Made by a program: the position numbers and the translations under genes. A stretch of 25,179 bases of DNA, taken from contig JANOYR010000252.1 of the NCBI GenBank assembly GCA_031428975.1, forward strand, positions 1-25,179, given 5' to 3'. Positions 6,584-13,816 of the stretch are shown here, in pieces. The DNA is from JAAFIP01 sp031428975. Lineage in GTDB: Bacteria; Pseudomonadota; Gammaproteobacteria; Burkholderiales; Burkholderiaceae_C. The notes below the pieces were generated by a model that ran no database searches, was not told where the DNA came from, and was given only the letters and a program-made list of their open reading frames with translations. Every line of letters begins with the position of its first letter. The stretch's first letter is position 1.

Positions 6584-8119
6584 TTACACAGATGCGCAAT
6601 CTTTCCAAGCCAACTCAAACACCGCCATGCTCTCCACATGCGCCGTGTGGGGAAACATATTGACCATGCCTGCGGCCGTACAGCGGTAGCCGCCTTGGTG
6701 CACCAACAGGCCAGCATCGCGGGCAAGCGTGGCGGGGTTGCAGCTGACATACACGATGCGTTGGGGGGGCTGCCAATCTTTCAAATCAGCTGGAGCGGGC
6801 GCTGCTTCGCCTTCGGCTAATTCGCGCATGCCGCCGATGCGCTGCTGGTGCAAATCGACCAAGGCTTTGACCAATGCAAACGCGCCTTCGCGGGGGGGGT
6901 CAACCAGCCATTTGTCGGCAGCGCCGTCATCCACCAGCATTTGTCCGGTCATGTCAAATAAATTACGCGCTACAAATTGTGTAGCTGCATATGACGAATT
7001 GACAGTGACATTGCCCTTATTTTCTGTAAATTTTACAAAATTTTCCTGTGCACGCTGTACCAAGGTGTCGCTGCCCTCCACGCCCATAACATCGCCCGCC
7101 AACGTGGCCAGCGGCAGGGTAAAGTTGCCTAGGCCACAAAACCAGTCAATCACCCGTTCGTGCTTTTGCACGTCAAGTAGCCGCAGGGCGCGGCCCACCA
7201 ACACGCGGTTAATTTGCGGGTTGACCTGTGTGAAATCGGTGGGTTTAAAGGGCATTTGCACGCCGTAATCTGGCAGGGTGTAGCCCAGCGGAGCGCTGGA
7301 TTCGTCGAGCAGTTTCACGGTTTCAGGCCCTTTGGATTGCAGCCACCATTGCACGCCCGCATGCGCTGCGGCAAAATCGCGCAGTTTGGCCACATCGCCG
7401 TCAGACAGCGGCTCTAAATGCCGCAGCACCAAGGCAATGGTCAGCGCCGGTTGCTCGGGCAACAGGGCATCGCCGCAGGCCAGCTCAATTTGCGGCACGG
7501 TTTCGCGTGCGTCGAGCGAATAAATCAGCGCCCGCAGTGGCAGCAGCATGTCGCTCACCTGCGGCGGCAACACGGCGCAGCTTTTAATGTCGGCCACATA
7601 GCGGCTTTTGCGCTCATGAAAACCTATTAAAACCTCGCCTTTTTTGATCACATAGCGCACCGACAGGCGGGCGCGGTAGCGGTAGCCCCATGTGGGGCCT
7701 TCGATGGGGCGCAGCAGGGTTTCAGGCTTAACTTTGCCCAAATGCCAGAGCTGGTCTTCCATGGCGCGGGCTTTCACGGCCACCTGTGCGCCGGTGTGCA
7801 AATGCTGCATTTTGCAGCCACCGCACGAGCCGTTGTGCAGCCCAAAGTGTGGGCAACCGGGCGTGACACGCTGAGACGACTCTTTGTGCAGGGTGATGAT
7901 GGAGCCTACGGCCCAATTGGCTTTTTTGCGGTGGATGTTGACACTGACGGTTTCAAAGGGCAACGCACCTTCCACAAACACCACCATGCCATCCTCGCCA
8001 CGCGCCACGCCTTGGGCTTCTAAATCGAGCGATTCCACGAACAGTTTGGGCGGTGGGGGATAGACTTTATTCGGGTCAATGACCACTTCAGCCGATTTTT
8101 TGGAGGATTTTTTGCGCAT
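6584..8119 (-). CDS. rlmD: RlmD, 23S rRNA (uracil-1939-C5)-methyltransferase
   Basis: This 511-residue RumA/RlmD-family enzyme makes m5U at position 1939 of 23S rRNA using S-adenosylmethionine. An N-terminal TRAM-like domain covers about 20-80. Iron-sulfur cysteines are C89, C99, C102 (CPHFGLHNGSCGGC) and C181 (IKSCAVLPP). The SAM motif is VIDWFCGLGNFTLPLA (323-338), the LVDPPREG loop is at 405-412, and the catalytic C460 lies in VYVSCNPATLARD with the general base in HVESM. The ATG at 8119 is the first in a position matching the family; the frame continues upstream to 8485 without family likeness. An extra segment at about 425-450 interrupts the methyltransferase domain. A C8 tract (G8 on +, 6892-6899) encodes part of the PPR motif. 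Confidence 0.92.
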   Translation of the reverse strand: MRKKSSKKSAEVVIDPNKVYPPPPKLFVESLDLEAQGVARGEDGMVVFVEGALPFETVSVNIHRKKANWAVGSIITLHKESSQRVTPGCPHFGLHNGSCGGCKMQHLHTGAQVAVKARAMEDQLWHLGKVKPETLLRPIEGPTWGYRYRARLSVRYVIKKGEVLIGFHERKSRYVADIKSCAVLPPQVSDMLLPLRALIYSLDARETVPQIELACGDALLPEQPALTIALVLRHLEPLSDGDVAKLRDFAAAHAGVQWWLQSKGPETVKLLDESSAPLGYTLPDYGVQMPFKPTDFTQVNPQINRVLVGRALRLLDVQKHERVIDWFCGLGNFTLPLATLAGDVMGVEGSDTLVQRAQENFVKFTENKGNVTVNSSYAATQFVARNLFDMTGQMLVDDGAADKWLVDPPREGAFALVKALVDLHQQRIGGMRELAEGEAAPAPADLKDWQPPQRIVYVSCNPATLARDAGLLVHQGGYRCTAAGMVNMFPHTAHVESMAVFELAWKDCASV

Positions 8120-8184
8120 ATGCCATTTTCGTGCATGGCGTGGCAGTCTTGGTGGGGGCTGCGGTTTAAATTTTGGCGCGGTAT

Positions 8185-8235
8185 AAAGGGGGAGGCCGCA
8201 GGCCGGAGGACAGCCGCGGAGCCGTCCAACCCAAA
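8185..8235. other. GC-rich structured intergenic segment between rlmD and a crotonase gene
   Basis: The 223-bp divergent gap holds GGCC-GCA-GGCC (8194-8204) followed by a second imperfect hairpin, GGACAGC (8208-8214) against GCCGTCC (8221-8227) with one mismatch. This could be a leader structure or a dispersed GC-rich repeat. No convincing promoter was identified. Confidence 0.3.
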
Positions 8236-8342
8236 CGCCGAGGCGACCATGCACACTCTGCCCAATGCCAGACTTGCTTGCAAAACCAGCCATGCATGCC
8301 GCATACTCTGCTCTAACGCCCAACCCGCCACCAAGGAACACC

Positions 8343-9281
8343 ATGCCCACGTTCAGCACCCTGCGCATCGACACCGACCCCACCCACCCACGCATCGCCC
8401 GCCTGCTCCTGAACCGCCCAGACAAGCTCAACGCCATCAACGACGACACCCCACGTGAGATACGTGCTGCGGTGGAGTGGGCCAATGCGCAACCCGAAAT
8501 TCATGTCATCGTCATAGAAGGCGCTGGCAAAGGCTTTTGCGGCGGCTACGACCTCACGCATTTTGGCCAAAGCGAAATCAACCACCCCTGCCAGCAAGAA
8601 TCTGCCCACTGGGATCCCATGCAAGACTACGCCTTTATGAAGCGCAACACCGAAGACTTTATGACGCTTTGGAAAAGCGCCAAGCCCACCATCGCCAAAG
8701 TGCATGGCGCCTGCGTGGCTGGCGGCTCTGACATTGCGCTGTGCTGCGACCTTTTGGTGATGGCCGACGACGCACGCATAGGCTACATGCCTACCCGCGT
8801 GTGGGGTTGCCCCACCACGGCCATGTGGACGTACCGCCTAGGCGCTATGCGCGCCAAGCAAATGATGTTTACTGGCGACTTGATAGACGGCAAACAAGCA
8901 GCAGACTGGGGCTTGGCCACCCAGAGCGTGCCCGCAGACGCGCTAGAAGCCGCTACGCTCAAGCTAGCGCTGCGCATTGCAGGCGTGCCCAGCTCCCACC
9001 TGGCCATGCACAAAATGGTGGTTAACCAAGTAATGCTCACCATGGGCCTAGAGCAGAGCCAGCAAATGGCCACGGTGTTTGATGGTATCACCCGCCACAA
9101 CCCTGAGGGCATGTGGTTTCGCCGCTATGCCCAAACCGAAGGCTTCAAAGCAGCGGTGGCCTGGCGCGATGGCGGCCAACCCATACCCGAGGGCGACGAG
9201 GCGCGGGCGCTGGTGGCGCACATGGATGCGCAGCGGCGCAATCAGCAGCCCGCAAAGCCGTATGCTGGGGGCGAGGCATGA
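8343..9281 (+). CDS. Crotonase-family protein (enoyl-CoA hydratase/isomerase-like), noncanonical active site
   Basis: This 312-residue crotonase-fold enzyme acts on an acyl-CoA thioester. The ATG at 8343 has AAGGA at 8333-8337. Oxyanion-hole motifs are FCGGYDL (65-71) and HGACVAGG (121-128). At the two positions where true enoyl-CoA hydratases carry catalytic glutamates, this protein has D130 (GGSDIA) and a YMPTRVWG stretch with no acid. Hydration of a classical enoyl-CoA is therefore unlikely, and isomerase, hydrolase or other crotonase chemistry should be considered. A long linker follows the first motif (72-100). The C-terminal extension is longer than the usual 260-residue family. The 3' end overlaps the next crotonase gene by four bases (ATGA), so the two are co-translated and may form a hetero-complex. 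Confidence 0.85.
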   Translation: MPTFSTLRIDTDPTHPRIARLLLNRPDKLNAINDDTPREIRAAVEWANAQPEIHVIVIEGAGKGFCGGYDLTHFGQSEINHPCQQESAHWDPMQDYAFMKRNTEDFMTLWKSAKPTIAKVHGACVAGGSDIALCCDLLVMADDARIGYMPTRVWGCPTTAMWTYRLGAMRAKQMMFTGDLIDGKQAADWGLATQSVPADALEAATLKLALRIAGVPSSHLAMHKMVVNQVMLTMGLEQSQQMATVFDGITRHNPEGMWFRRYAQTEGFKAAVAWRDGGQPIPEGDEARALVAHMDAQRRNQQPAKPYAGGEA

Positions 9282-10159
9282 GCGCGCAACACAGCGATGT
9301 CAGGGCGGGCAATTTGCCTGCTGATAGCGCTACCGCTGTGCCAGCACCGAGCGCAAAAGACAGCGTCCATGTGCAGCGCCAAGGCAGCGTCACCACCATT
9401 ACCCTAAACCGCCCAGAGGTGCGCAACGCGGTAAACGCCGCCACCGCGCACCAGCTGCACGCCGCCTTTGTGGCCTTTGATGCTGACCCAGAGGCTCGGG
9501 TAGCGGTATTCCACGGCGCAAATGGCCACTTTTGTGCAGGCTGGGATCTGCAAGCGGGCGCAGCGCTTTTGGGGCAATCAGCAGATGCCGCAGAGCAGAT
9601 GGCCAAGGCTTTGGACTTTGCGCCGCAAGACCATCAGCCCGCCGGTCCCATGGGCCCCACCCGCCTGCAACTGAGCAAGCCCGTCATAGCCGCCATCAGT
9701 GGCGCGGCCGTGGCAGGCGGCATGGAGCTGGCGCTTTGGTGCGACCTGCGGGTGATGGAAGACGATGCGTATTTTGGTGTCTATTGCCGCCGATTTGGCG
9801 TGCCGCTGATTGACGGCGGCACGGTGCGCCTGCCCCGCCTGATTGGCCTAGGCCACGCCATGGATTTGATACTAACGGGCCGCAAAGTAGAAGCCGCCGA
9901 GGCGCTGCAAATAGGCTTGGCCAACCGCATAGTGCCACGCGGCCAAGCGCTGGCAGCTGCCACCACCCTCGCCCAACAAATAGCCAGCTTCCCCCAGCCC
10001 ACCATGCTTGCCGACCGCGCCAGCGCCTACGCGCAGCACGACTTGCCCATGCAACAAGCCCTGCACCAAGAGTGGCAGCGCGGCAAACAATGCCTAGCCG
10101 ATGGGCTGTCAGGCGCTGCGCGATTTGCAGGCGGGCAAGGCAAGCATGGTCAATTTTGA
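9278..10159 (+). CDS. Crotonase-family protein, second of a coupled pair
   Basis: This 293-residue crotonase-fold protein starts at the ATG in the ATGA overlap (9278) with the preceding gene. Residues 1-28 form a low-complexity leader before the fold. The motifs are ITLNRPEVRNAV (41-52), FCAGWDL (85-91) and SGAAVAGGMELAL (141-153). E150 occupies the first catalytic-Glu position, but the second Glu position is replaced in YCRRFGVP; D179 in LIDGG lies nearby as in several isomerase-type crotonases. The substrate is unknown. The gene stop (TGA 10157-10159) lies inside dispersed repeat copy C. A frame extension upstream to 9113 runs into the previous gene and is not used. Confidence 0.85.
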   Translation: MSAQHSDVRAGNLPADSATAVPAPSAKDSVHVQRQGSVTTITLNRPEVRNAVNAATAHQLHAAFVAFDADPEARVAVFHGANGHFCAGWDLQAGAALLGQSADAAEQMAKALDFAPQDHQPAGPMGPTRLQLSKPVIAAISGAAVAGGMELALWCDLRVMEDDAYFGVYCRRFGVPLIDGGTVRLPRLIGLGHAMDLILTGRKVEAAEALQIGLANRIVPRGQALAAATTLAQQIASFPQPTMLADRASAYAQHDLPMQQALHQEWQRGKQCLADGLSGAARFAGGQGKHGQF

Positions 10160-10194
10160 TAGCAAGCTGTGACAATATGTATGCGGCATAGGCT
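10153..10194 (+). repeat. Dispersed repeat copy C, overlapping a gene end
   Basis: This segment reads ATTTTGATAGCAAGCTGTGA and then CAATATGTATGCGGCATAGG. It matches the ATTTTGATAGCAAACTATGA of the 18571 copy, with a diverged 3' half. It supplies the stop codon of the crotonase gene, suggesting the repeat inserted at or was fixed at the 3' end. It marks the left edge of the catabolic cluster. Confidence 0.55.
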
Positions 10195-10258
10195 GTATTT
10201 TTTATAAATTGGTTAGATCTCGCGCGCACTCCTCAGTCGCGACCTCACTTATTCGGGG

Positions 10259-11140
10259 TCAAGTGGTGATACGGCGCAGAAATTTAAGCAGCGGCTCGGA
10301 CAGTGATGTATCCCCCGTTCCTAAGCTGTAGCTTTGTGAAAAATGATTGTGATGTGCAACGCGTATCAAATCAGGCTGAAATCCGTGCTGGCTTACTAAG
10401 CGTGCGAACAGCTCGCCTGCTTGCACTTGCATCTGAATCAAATCCAGCTCTGTGAAACCAATCAGCAGTGGAAATGGTTTTGCTGTAACGTGATCAACCG
10501 TGCTGCATGCATCCCAGCGCGTTCGATCCGAGCCGAAATACGATTCGTTACGCGGATCGGGCGTTGGGATTTTTAATTGTGTAGGCGTCATGCCTTCAAG
10601 CCGGATGTTGTACGGGCCAGACAGCAGCACCGCGCCTGCAATTGCCCAGTGAGGCGGATGAAATTCTGAACGCAGAGTAGCTGCTGCGACATGCGCTGCG
10701 CCAGCCGACTCGCCAGCTAGCACGGTGCGCGCAGGATCTGCACCCCATCGCGCTGCATGGGTATGCACCCATTGCCAAACCGCGATAACATCTTCGGCAC
10801 CACAGGGCCAGACGCATTCAGGCGCCAGCCTGTAGTTAGGAAGAACTGCAATGAATCCTTGCTGCGCGAGAAAAACCCCTAGGTTCGCTCTATTTTCTTT
10901 ACTGCCGCGAATGAACCCACCGCCATGGAGGAACACAACCACAGGCCACGGGCCAACACCCGTCGCAGGCTTATATAGATCTAAGCGATGACGCAGATGA
11001 TCACCGTAAGCCAATTCAGGCTCACATATAACGCCGTCTCTGCTTTGCTTTTGCAAAAGTGGGGCATACAACTGCGCCACGGCGGGTTGATTGGTCGCTG
11101 TCTCACGTAATGAAGCTGTAAATTCTGCGTTCATCAACAT
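10259..11140 (-). CDS. Alpha/beta hydrolase, hormone-sensitive-lipase-type esterase
   Basis: This 293-residue family IV (HSL-like) esterase shows oxyanion motif HGGG at 72-75, nucleophile elbow GESAG with S145, a probable acid D233 in GFTELDLI, and catalytic H266 in HHNHFS. It presumably hydrolyses a small carboxylic ester or lactone. No signal peptide is seen, so it is cytosolic. The ATG at 11140 is chosen because AAGGAG lies seven bases upstream; a GTG at 11146 would be too close to that site. It is 149 bp after the adjacent crotonase gene and has its own candidate promoter/operator, so it may be regulated apart from the ligase operon. It might release the substrate acid that the ligase then activates (inference). 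Confidence 0.88.
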   Translation of the reverse strand: MLMNAEFTASLRETATNQPAVAQLYAPLLQKQSRDGVICEPELAYGDHLRHRLDLYKPATGVGPWPVVVFLHGGGFIRGSKENRANLGVFLAQQGFIAVLPNYRLAPECVWPCGAEDVIAVWQWVHTHAARWGADPARTVLAGESAGAAHVAAATLRSEFHPPHWAIAGAVLLSGPYNIRLEGMTPTQLKIPTPDPRNESYFGSDRTRWDACSTVDHVTAKPFPLLIGFTELDLIQMQVQAGELFARLVSQHGFQPDLIRVAHHNHFSQSYSLGTGDTSLSEPLLKFLRRITT

Positions 11141-11249
11141 CGTCACACTCCTTTTGATTCAATCCATACAAGCATGCGTTACTAAAAACTCACCGTCGCA
11201 TAGCGTCTCGACTGAGATTTCATTTTTGCGCTGAAGCATATTCAGTTTG

Positions 11250-11276
11250 ATGGATAGAACTTATCCATTTTGTCAA
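11250..11276 (-). promoter_or_regulatory. Candidate operator and -35 box upstream of the esterase gene
   Basis: ATGGATA (11250-11256) and TATCCAT (11262-11268) form a perfect 7-bp inverted repeat around GAACT. On the - strand a perfect TTGACA (11276-11271) lies three bases upstream of this palindrome, so a regulator bound there would occlude a promoter reading toward the esterase. TTCAGTTT direct repeats (11241-11248, 11282-11289) flank the site. No good -10 at the ideal 17-bp spacing was found, which lowers confidence in the promoter. The palindrome itself is clear. Confidence 0.45.
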
Positions 11277-11289
11277 TCATGTTCAGTTT

Positions 11290-12072
11290 TCAGGTGAATT
11301 GTGCTGCGCGCTTTTCAAGCCGCGCCGTGATGCCTTCGGTCTTATCAGGTTGATCAAAGAGTAGCGCAAAACTCTTGCGCTCAAACGCCAAGCCTTGCTG
11401 CAGTGGCATATTCATGCCTACAATAACGGCTTCTTTGATGGCGCGAAGAGCAGCTTGTGGGCCTCGCGCCATCTGCACCGCCAGCGCTAGAGCGCGGGGC
11501 TCAACCTGATCATCGGCCACCACTTCACTGGCTAGGCCGAGCGCCAGCGCCTCTTGCGCTGCAATCGGCTGCCCAGTGAGCAGCAATCGCATGGCGGCAA
11601 ATTTACCCACAGCGCGCGTCAGGCGCTGCGTCGCTCCGCCGCCGGGCATCAGGCCAATCAGCACTTCTGGCTGGCCAAAGCGAGCGCCCTCACCTGCAAC
11701 GATCAGATCCGCATGCATGGCCAACTCACAGCCGCCGCCCAAGGCATGCCCGCGCACGGCGGCAATGACCGGCTTGCGGCATCCGGCAATGGCATCCCAC
11801 AGCCGCCCCATGCCGCGCGCGGCAATCTCGGCGGGCGTGGCATCGCGGTATTCCAGTAAGTCCGCGCCCGCGCAAAACGCCCGCTCACTGCCCGTCAGCA
11901 CCACCACGCGCACGGCCTCATCTGCGTCGGCCTGCGCAAAGACATCTGCCAGCGCGTGGCGCAGCTCTAAATTCAGCGCATTGAGCACCGCAGGGCGGCT
12001 CAAACGCAGCAGCCGTACGCCGGGGGCGGGGGTTTCTGTCAGCAAGTAGGGGTTTAGCGCCGTATCGCTCAT
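11290..12072 (-). CDS. Enoyl-CoA hydratase (classical active site)
   Basis: This 260-residue crotonase-family enzyme has the full hydratase signature: FCAGADL (66-72), GHALGGGCELAM with E116 and RFGQPEVLIG with E136. These are the two glutamates that add water across trans-2-enoyl-CoA. PGGGATQRL follows, as in canonical enzymes. The ATG at 12072 is preferred; a TTG at 12102 overlapping the upstream stop would give ten atypical residues. It is the last gene of the six-gene ligase operon, 26 bp after the other crotonase. It likely performs the hydration step of a beta-oxidation-like sequence, with the SDR of the cluster as candidate for the following oxidation. Confidence 0.9.
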   Translation of the reverse strand: MSDTALNPYLLTETPAPGVRLLRLSRPAVLNALNLELRHALADVFAQADADEAVRVVVLTGSERAFCAGADLLEYRDATPAEIAARGMGRLWDAIAGCRKPVIAAVRGHALGGGCELAMHADLIVAGEGARFGQPEVLIGLMPGGGATQRLTRAVGKFAAMRLLLTGQPIAAQEALALGLASEVVADDQVEPRALALAVQMARGPQAALRAIKEAVIVGMNMPLQQGLAFERKSFALLFDQPDKTEGITARLEKRAAQFT

Positions 12073-12098
12073 CGGTTTGACCTTGTTATGGGTAGGTT

Positions 12099-12908
12099 TC
12101 AACTTCCGTTGAACTGCGGGCTGCGTTTCTCAAAAAACGACGCCACGGCTTCGTGATGATCACGCGTGTGGTGCGCGAGGCCTTGAAACTTCCCTGCGGC
12201 ATCAAGTGCTTCATCCAGAGTGCTTGTGGCAGCCTGCGCCAGAAGCTGCTTCGTCCAGCGCAGCACTTGAGGCGGGTTGGCTGCAATGCGCTGCGCCAAA
12301 GCCAGCGCTTGCGGCAGCAGATCTTCCAGCTCCACCACGCGGCTGACCAAGCCAATAGCCAGCGCCTGCTCTGCATTGAGCGTCTCGCCAGTCAGCGCCA
12401 TCTCTGCTGCGCGGGCATACCCGATCACGCGCGGCAGCAACCAGCAACCGCCATCGCCTGGCACTATGCCTACCTTCACAAAGCTTTCTGCAAAACGCGC
12501 CGCAGTGGATGCAATGCGGATATCGCACATGCAGGCCAGATCATTGCCAGCACCGATAGCCGCGCCATTGACGGCGGCAATCAAGGGCACACGACATTTT
12601 GCAAATGCACGCGGAATGCGCTGAATTCCTGCACGATACCGTGCTGTGATTTCCTCGGGCGAGCCAGCAAACATGCCCTGTCGATCGCGCATTTCACTCA
12701 CATTGCCACCCGAGCAAAACGCACTGCCAGCGCCAGTAAGCACAGCTGCGCGCACCGTCAAATCCGCATCTAGCTCAGCGAGCACAGTTTCAAAGGCCGC
12801 AAAACAGTCTTCGCCCGAGAGGGCATTGCGCGTCTGGGGTCGGTTGAGCGTGATCAGCGCAACATGCCCGTGCCGCTCTACGAGTAGCGCAGGTGGCGCT
12901 GATGTCAT
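12099..12908 (-). CDS. Crotonase-family isomerase-like protein
   Basis: This 269-residue crotonase-fold protein has FCSGGNV (64-70) and NGAAIGAGNDLACMCD (114-129). At the classical Glu positions it has D123 and F143 (RFAESFVKVG). It keeps D152 in VPGDGG, the place where PaaG-type ring isomerases and related enzymes carry a functional aspartate. I therefore read it as an isomerase or ring-modifying crotonase rather than a hydratase; the substrate is unknown. It starts at the ATGA overlap with the amidohydrolase gene (12905-12908), so expression is tightly coupled. Confidence 0.87.
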   Translation of the reverse strand: MTSAPPALLVERHGHVALITLNRPQTRNALSGEDCFAAFETVLAELDADLTVRAAVLTGAGSAFCSGGNVSEMRDRQGMFAGSPEEITARYRAGIQRIPRAFAKCRVPLIAAVNGAAIGAGNDLACMCDIRIASTAARFAESFVKVGIVPGDGGCWLLPRVIGYARAAEMALTGETLNAEQALAIGLVSRVVELEDLLPQALALAQRIAANPPQVLRWTKQLLAQAATSTLDEALDAAGKFQGLAHHTRDHHEAVASFFEKRSPQFNGS

Positions 12909-13747
12909 AAGCCCAGCACCCGCTCGGCATTGCCGTGCATAATTTTTTCCATCACCTCTGGCTTGTAGCCCAGCTCATCCCACTCTTTGAAAATGCGCGC
13001 GTAAGGCAAGCTCGGGTAATCGCTACCAAACATGATCTTGTCTTGCAGGCGACCCCGTATGTCTACCTTTAGGTTGCCCGGAAAATGCTTGGGGGCCCAG
13101 CCCGACATCTCCCAATACACATTGCCTTTGTGCAGTGCCACTGCCGTGGTTTCCTCCACCCAAGGCCAACCGGGGTGCGCCATGATGATTTTGAGATTCG
13201 GGAAGTCCGCGGCCAGATCGTCAATTGCACCGGGATGCGCATGTCGAATGCGCGCGCCGTTGCCGCCGGGCATACCCGCGCCCATACCCGTGGTACCGAC
13301 ATCGATCATCACGGCTGCGCCCAATGCGTTGATCTCTTCAAACAGCGGATAATAGTGCCGATCATTCACCGCAAAATGCTGCATGATGGGGTGAAAGTGA
13401 AAGCCAATGAAGCCCAGCTCGGTCACGGCGCGCTTGACTTGCCGCATTGCAATTTCACCTTTGGCGGGCTCCACCGAGCCCCAGCACTGAACGATGCGCT
13501 CAGGATGGCGCTTCCACATGTCATGCACGTACTCGTTATCGCAGGGCACAGTGGCCACCGTGGTTTCTAGATCGAGCGCCACAAGACAAGCTTGCACACC
13601 CGCGCCAGCGAATTCAGCGATCACGTCCTCCTCGCTTTTGGCCACCCACTCGCGCTTCCAATACCGCGCCAGCTCCGCAGGATAAGGCCCCTGCGAATCA
13701 ATCCAGCGCTGGGTGCCGGGGTAGCAATGCAGATCAATGATTTTCAT
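12905..13747 (-). CDS. Amidohydrolase-2 (ACMSD-like) metal-dependent hydrolase or decarboxylase
   Basis: This 280-residue TIM-barrel protein belongs to the amidohydrolase/ACMSD group, whose members decarboxylate or hydrolyse aromatic and unsaturated acids. Visible metal or active-site residues are H7 in IIDLHCYPG, H117 and H119 in GFHFHP, H191 in MAHPGWPW and D243 in FGSDYPSLP. The usual N-terminal HxH appears as H-x-Y (H7, Y9), which may change metal binding. The start lacks a good ribosome binding site, and an AT-rich 69-bp gap separates it from the ligase gene. Its place between a CoA ligase and two crotonases suggests ring cleavage or C-C hydrolysis in the same pathway (inference). Confidence 0.83.
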   Translation of the reverse strand: MKIIDLHCYPGTQRWIDSQGPYPAELARYWKREWVAKSEEDVIAEFAGAGVQACLVALDLETTVATVPCDNEYVHDMWKRHPERIVQCWGSVEPAKGEIAMRQVKRAVTELGFIGFHFHPIMQHFAVNDRHYYPLFEEINALGAAVMIDVGTTGMGAGMPGGNGARIRHAHPGAIDDLAADFPNLKIIMAHPGWPWVEETTAVALHKGNVYWEMSGWAPKHFPGNLKVDIRGRLQDKIMFGSDYPSLPYARIFKEWDELGYKPEVMEKIMHGNAERVLGL

Positions 13748-13816
13748 AATGATGAATTTATTTCAAATTTAAAAGCGAATTTCGTAATTTTTGCATCGAC
13801 TAGCGGTTGATTTGAC

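Noticed and set aside
8120..8485. N-terminal extension of RlmD upstream of 8119
   Set aside because: The frame stays open, but the translation is low-complexity, overlaps the divergent crotonase gene and lies outside the RlmD fold.
10236..10243. GTCGCGAC palindrome between the crotonase and esterase genes as a terminator
   Set aside because: The stem is only four base pairs per arm with no loop and no T-run follows on either strand.
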